The notes under the pieces: model-generated
Told to the model about the DNA's origin: nothing
Database searches by the model: none
The model's input: only the letters and a program-made list of their open reading frames with translations
Part shown: positions 11,429-14,175 of the stretch, piece by piece
How the letters are laid out: each line of letters opens with the position of its first letter
Position numbering within the stretch: position 1 is the first letter of the stretch
DNA from: JAMOBE01 sp039908285
GTDB lineage: Bacteria > Pseudomonadota > Alphaproteobacteria > Rhodospirillales > Rhodospirillaceae
Assembly (NCBI GenBank): GCA_039908285.1
Contig: JAMOBE010000095.1
Span: 1-14,175 of the forward strand
Length of the DNA stretch: 14,175 nucleotides
Direction of reading: 5' to 3'
Made by a program: the position numbers and the translations under genes

Positions 11429-13410
11429 GCCTTCAGAGCGACCTGGACGAGGCGGCGGCCCATCACCGCGCCGGCCGCGTCCACCTGGCCGAGCCGGTGT
11501 ACCGTCGCGTCCTCGAGGCTTACCCGGACCACGCGGAGGCTCGCCACCTGGTGGGGGTGCTGGCGCTACAGCGAAACCGCCCGGCCGACGCCGAGACCGA
11601 GGTTCGCCGCGCCATCGCCGCCAATGCCGCCGAGCCCCGCTACCACAACACCCTGGGCAACGCCCTGTTCCGCCAGGGACGCGAGTCCGAGGCCCTGGAG
11701 TGCTTCGAGCGGGCGCTGACCCTCTCCCCCGCCTTCGTCGAGGCCCGCTACAACCTGGGCAGCACCCTGTTCGCCATGGGCCGCCTGGCCGAGGCGGTGG
11801 AGTCGCTGCAGGCCGCCCTGGACCTGGCCCCGGGCCACGCCGGAGCCCGCAACAACCTGGGCATGGCCCTGCGGGGGCTGAACCGCAAGGCCGAGGCGGC
11901 GGTCGAGTTCCAGCGGGTGCTGGATCAGGTGCCCGATCACCCTCAGGCCCTGTTCAACCTGGGGGTCACCCACAAGGAGGACGGCCGCTGTGAACCGGCG
12001 GTCGGGTACTTCCGCAGGCTTTCCGGGGCCGGGGCGCGCATCAACATCACCACCTGCCTGCCGGCCATCCTCACCTCGGCCGCCGCCATCGACGACATCC
12101 GCGTCGCCTACCGCCGCGGCCTCGAGTCCCTGCTGGCCGACGAGACGCTGCGCCTCGACGATCCCATGGCCGAGATCGGCACCGCCGGCCAGTTCTACCT
12201 GGCCTACCACGGCCGCGATGACCGCACGTTGCAGGAGATGCTGGCCCGCCTGTATCGCCGGGTGGCGCCGTCGCTGTCCTTCACGGCCCCCCACTGCTCC
12301 GCGTCGCGCCCGCGTCCGGCCGGGCGGCGGATCCGGGTCGGGTTCGTCTCCCACCACTTCCGGGTGCACACCATCGGCAAGCTCTGCGTCGGTCTGGTGG
12401 CGGAGTTGCCCCGCGAGCGGATCGAGGTGTTCGTGTTTTCCATCGGCCGGGCCGACGACCCCCTGGCCGAGCGGATCCGCCGCACGGCGGACCACGGCGT
12501 CACACTGCCCTTCGACCTGGCCCGGGCGCGGGCCCGCATCGCCGAGGCCGCGCTGGACGTCCTGGTCTACACCGACATCGGCATGGAGCCGTTCGCCTAC
12601 TTCCTGGCCTTCGCCCGCCTGGCTCCGGTGCAGTGCGTGACCTGGGGCCATCCGGTGACCAGCGGCATCGACACCATCGACCATTTCATCTCGTCCGAGC
12701 ACCTGGAGACCCCCGACAGCCCGGCCCAGTACAGCGAGTCCCTTTACCGGCTGCGCCACCCGCCCACCTACTATTACCGGCCGGGGATGCCGGCGGTCCG
12801 CCGCGACCGCGCCCATTTTTCCCTGTCGGCCGAGGCCAGGCTGTACGTCTGCCCCCAGTCGCCGTTCAAGTTCCATCCCGCCTTCGACTCCGTGCTGGCC
12901 GAGATCCTGCGCCGCGACCGCAAGGCCCTGGTGGTGGTGATCGACGGACGCGATCCCGGATGGCTCGAGTCGCTGCGCCGACGCTGGCGCACCCACATGC
13001 CCGACGTCGCGGAGCGGATGCGGGTCCTGCCGTCCATGCCCCTCGACGACTTCCTGAGCCTGGTGGCCCTCGCCGACGTGATGCTGGACATCCCCGAGTT
13101 CAGCGGCGGCAATACCTCGCTTGAGGCATTCCACATGGGGACGCCCATCGTCACCCTGCCGTCGCCGTTCCTGCGCGGCCGGACCACCCATGCCTTCTAC
13201 CGCCGCATGGGCCTCGACGTCGGCATCGCCAGGGACCGGGCCGACTATGTGGAGCGGGCGCTCGCCATCGCCGCCGATCCGGAGCCGGCACGCCGCATGA
13301 TCGCCGCCGCCGCCCCCGCCCTCTACGAGGACCGGCAGGTCCTGGATGACCTGGTCTGTTTCCTGCTGGAGGCGGTGGAAACCGATCAGTGTGCAGCGCG
13401 TCATTTTTGA
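11425..13410 (+). CDS. TPR-containing O-GlcNAc-transferase-like glycosyltransferase (GT41/SPINDLY)
   Basis: 661 residues. Residues 1-200 are about five TPR repeats (for example YHNTLGNALFRQGRESEALECFERAL and ARYNLGSTLFAMGRLAEAVESLQAAL), a protein-docking superhelix. Residues 210-300 link to the catalytic region, a two-lobed GT-B fold: RIRVGFVSHHFRVHTIGK (302-319; His315 in the conserved loop), VQCVTWGHPVTSGIDTIDHFI (402-422), YVCPQSPFKFHPAFD (474-488; Lys482 at the position of the UDP-binding lysine), and PEFSGGNTSLEAFHMGTPIVTLP (557-579). The family uses UDP-sugars to modify Ser/Thr of proteins; bacterial members often act on flagellin or surface proteins, but the target here is unknown. Where human OGT has HTT, this protein has GNT (562-564), common in bacterial members as I recall. 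TTG 11425 is the most upstream usable start; no ATG or GTG exists upstream after the in-frame stop at 11383, and no good ribosome binding site is visible. Confidence 0.88.
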   Translation: MSLQSDLDEAAAHHRAGRVHLAEPVYRRVLEAYPDHAEARHLVGVLALQRNRPADAETEVRRAIAANAAEPRYHNTLGNALFRQGRESEALECFERALTLSPAFVEARYNLGSTLFAMGRLAEAVESLQAALDLAPGHAGARNNLGMALRGLNRKAEAAVEFQRVLDQVPDHPQALFNLGVTHKEDGRCEPAVGYFRRLSGAGARINITTCLPAILTSAAAIDDIRVAYRRGLESLLADETLRLDDPMAEIGTAGQFYLAYHGRDDRTLQEMLARLYRRVAPSLSFTAPHCSASRPRPAGRRIRVGFVSHHFRVHTIGKLCVGLVAELPRERIEVFVFSIGRADDPLAERIRRTADHGVTLPFDLARARARIAEAALDVLVYTDIGMEPFAYFLAFARLAPVQCVTWGHPVTSGIDTIDHFISSEHLETPDSPAQYSESLYRLRHPPTYYYRPGMPAVRRDRAHFSLSAEARLYVCPQSPFKFHPAFDSVLAEILRRDRKALVVVIDGRDPGWLESLRRRWRTHMPDVAERMRVLPSMPLDDFLSLVALADVMLDIPEFSGGNTSLEAFHMGTPIVTLPSPFLRGRTTHAFYRRMGLDVGIARDRADYVERALAIAADPEPARRMIAAAAPALYEDRQVLDDLVCFLLEAVETDQCAARHF

Positions 13411-13412
13411 TA

Positions 13413-13437
13413 TGCATTTGTCATAATTGCATTTGTC
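13413..13437 (+). repeat. Two direct copies of TGCATTTGTC, 15-bp period
   Basis: TGCATTTGTC occurs at 13413-13422 and 13428-13437, just after the glycosyltransferase stop and directly before TTGACG (13440-13445), a possible -35 box. Its -10 partner at 17 bp (CACACT, 13463-13468) is weak. The position would suit an activator or repressor site for the small membrane-protein gene; this is inference. Confidence 0.35.
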
Positions 13438-13583
13438 CGTTGACGGAACGCATGGGTTCGGGCACACTGTGATCAAAGGCCCAGGTGAGCCGACGAAGCC
13501 TCATCGAAGCCGGTGTACAAATCAAAAATCAAGAATACGACAGACCGACAGGGGTAAACCTCGGTCCACAGGGAGAGCGTCGC

Positions 13584-13961
13584 ATGTCCATTCTTTGCAA
13601 TGGTCTGAGAGAGTATTGTAAACGTAACGAATACGCCGCCAACACCTTCGCGTTCCTTGGTGCCGCCAGTCTGCTGGCGACGATCTGGGTCGCCATCGAC
13701 TTCCAGCTCGTGATTCTGTCCTGGGTGAGTCTCAACCCGCTGGTTCATGGCCTCATGCTGGGCGGCGCGACACTGGGCGGCAGCCTGCTGATCTTCGGCC
13801 TCCTCTGCCTCGGATTTTCCGAACACACCCATGAGCACAAGACTTGCGTGCACGCCTATCGTGGCCGTGGCAAGGGTAAGCCCCTGTTTCCAGGGGTTCA
13901 CCGTACCATCGAGCACCTGGGGATGAACCCGCGCTGGCGCCTGTCCCGCGAGCGCAAGTAG
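13584..13961 (+). CDS. Small two-helix membrane protein with His/Cys cluster
   Basis: Not recognised. 125 residues from ATG 13584, chosen because AGGGAGAG lies just before it; an in-frame ATG at 13485 would add 33 charged residues with no ribosome binding site. Hydrophobic segments lie at about 18-38 (FAFLGAASLLATIWVAIDF) and 53-78 (LVHGLMLGGATLGGSLLIFGLLCLGF). Directly after the second helix comes HTHEHKTCVHAYRG (81-94), four His and one Cys within 10 residues, which could bind a metal. The rest of the C-terminal part is basic (GRGKGK, RWRLSRERK) and probably cytoplasmic. It has its own 173-bp upstream region and is closed by a strong intrinsic terminator, so it is probably a single-gene transcript. 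Confidence 0.72.
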   Translation: MSILCNGLREYCKRNEYAANTFAFLGAASLLATIWVAIDFQLVILSWVSLNPLVHGLMLGGATLGGSLLIFGLLCLGFSEHTHEHKTCVHAYRGRGKGKPLFPGVHRTIEHLGMNPRWRLSRERK

Positions 13962-13993
13962 CCTGCCCCGGTCTCCCGGGGGATCTGGTCCGG

Positions 13994-14025
13994 AACCCGG
14001 CCTGCGTTGTCGCAGGCCGGGTTTT
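13994..14025 (+). terminator. Strong rho-independent terminator
   Basis: Perfect 13-bp GC-rich stem AACCCGGCCTGCG (13994-14006) with loop TTGT and the complement at 14011-14023, followed by TTTTCC. It begins 33 bp after the stop of the small membrane-protein gene. Confidence 0.88.
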
Positions 14026-14055
14026 CCGCGCCTTATGGCTGAGGGCACACCTGAG

Positions 14056-14097
14056 AAGCCCTCTCCCCCCTCTTCCGGGGGGAGAGGGTTGGGTGAG
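14056..14097 (+). repeat. REP-type palindrome with GTTGGGTGAG tail
   Basis: Stem CCCTCTCCCCCC (14059-14070), loop TCTTCC, stem 14077-14088, tail TTGGGTGAG. It matches 6362-6403 at 41 of 42 positions. It is a single unit in plus orientation with no inverted partner before the window ends; I see no gene or other signal in 14098-14175. Confidence 0.85.
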
Positions 14098-14175
14098 CAA
14101 CCGTATTGTTGGGGGGTGTCCCTCCGTCCCGACCTGAGGCCAGCGTGCCGTCGTGCTCGCAGCCGTCAAGAAGAA

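Noticed and set aside
11566..13476. 636-codon open frame antisense to the GT41 gene
   Set aside because: Same antisense effect; compositionally biased, no motifs, and the plus strand is a complete TPR-GT41 protein.
13753..14169. Minus-strand frame over the window end with a TQPSPPGRGGRG peptide
   Set aside because: This peptide is the translation of the REP palindrome, and the rest is antisense to the small membrane-protein gene and terminator.

Overview
This is a GC-rich (coding regions strongly GC-biased at third codon positions) bacterial chromosomal window. The organism is most likely an alphaproteobacterium of the Rhodospirillales, Magnetospirillum-like. That is an inference from the order hisH-hisA-hisF...hisE-HIT protein, the SPINDLY/GT41 glycosyltransferase, the E. 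coli-type glucokinase and the style of GC-rich palindromic repeats; nothing in the window proves the genus.

Layout. (1) 1-484 is AT-richer and mostly non-coding. It holds one small minus-strand ORF with a strong ribosome binding site, overlapping a 16-bp tandem duplication that separates two reading frames. (2) 485-2758, plus strand: glucokinase, a translationally coupled two-helix small membrane protein, and an unrecognised 293-residue protein. (3) 2921-6290, plus strand: a GH13 alpha-amylase-superfamily enzyme and GlgE (maltose-1-phosphate maltosyltransferase), an alpha-glucan building pair. (4) 6312-6527, between convergent genes: a 216-bp element bounded by 32-bp inverted repeats and containing an inverted pair of REP-type palindromes. 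(5) 6570-7853, minus strand: a membrane protein with a Gly-rich tail, then an Smr-domain protein. (6) 7988-10129, plus strand: hisH, hisA and hisF, tightly packed. (7) 10130-10657: an interruption of the histidine gene run. It contains a possible ImmA/IrrE C-terminal remnant and a 220-bp element with perfect 57-bp inverted repeats built from 10-bp ACGGAT iterations. (8) 10658-13410, plus strand: hisE, a HIT-family hydrolase, and a TPR plus GT41 glycosyltransferase. (9) 13584-13961: a small two-helix membrane protein with a His/Cys cluster, followed by a strong intrinsic terminator and one more REP palindrome.

How the genes work together. HisH/HisF form the imidazole glycerol phosphate synthase, HisA supplies its substrate, and HisE acts two steps before HisA. 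The GlgE/GH13 pair points to alpha-1,4-glucan synthesis from maltose-1-phosphate, with glucokinase nearby able to phosphorylate released glucose. No TreS, maltokinase, GlgB, GlgC or GlgM is visible here. No rRNA, tRNA, CRISPR array or complete transposase was seen. I did not find a convincing new multi-gene system. The most unusual content is the set of non-coding inverted-repeat elements and their placement.
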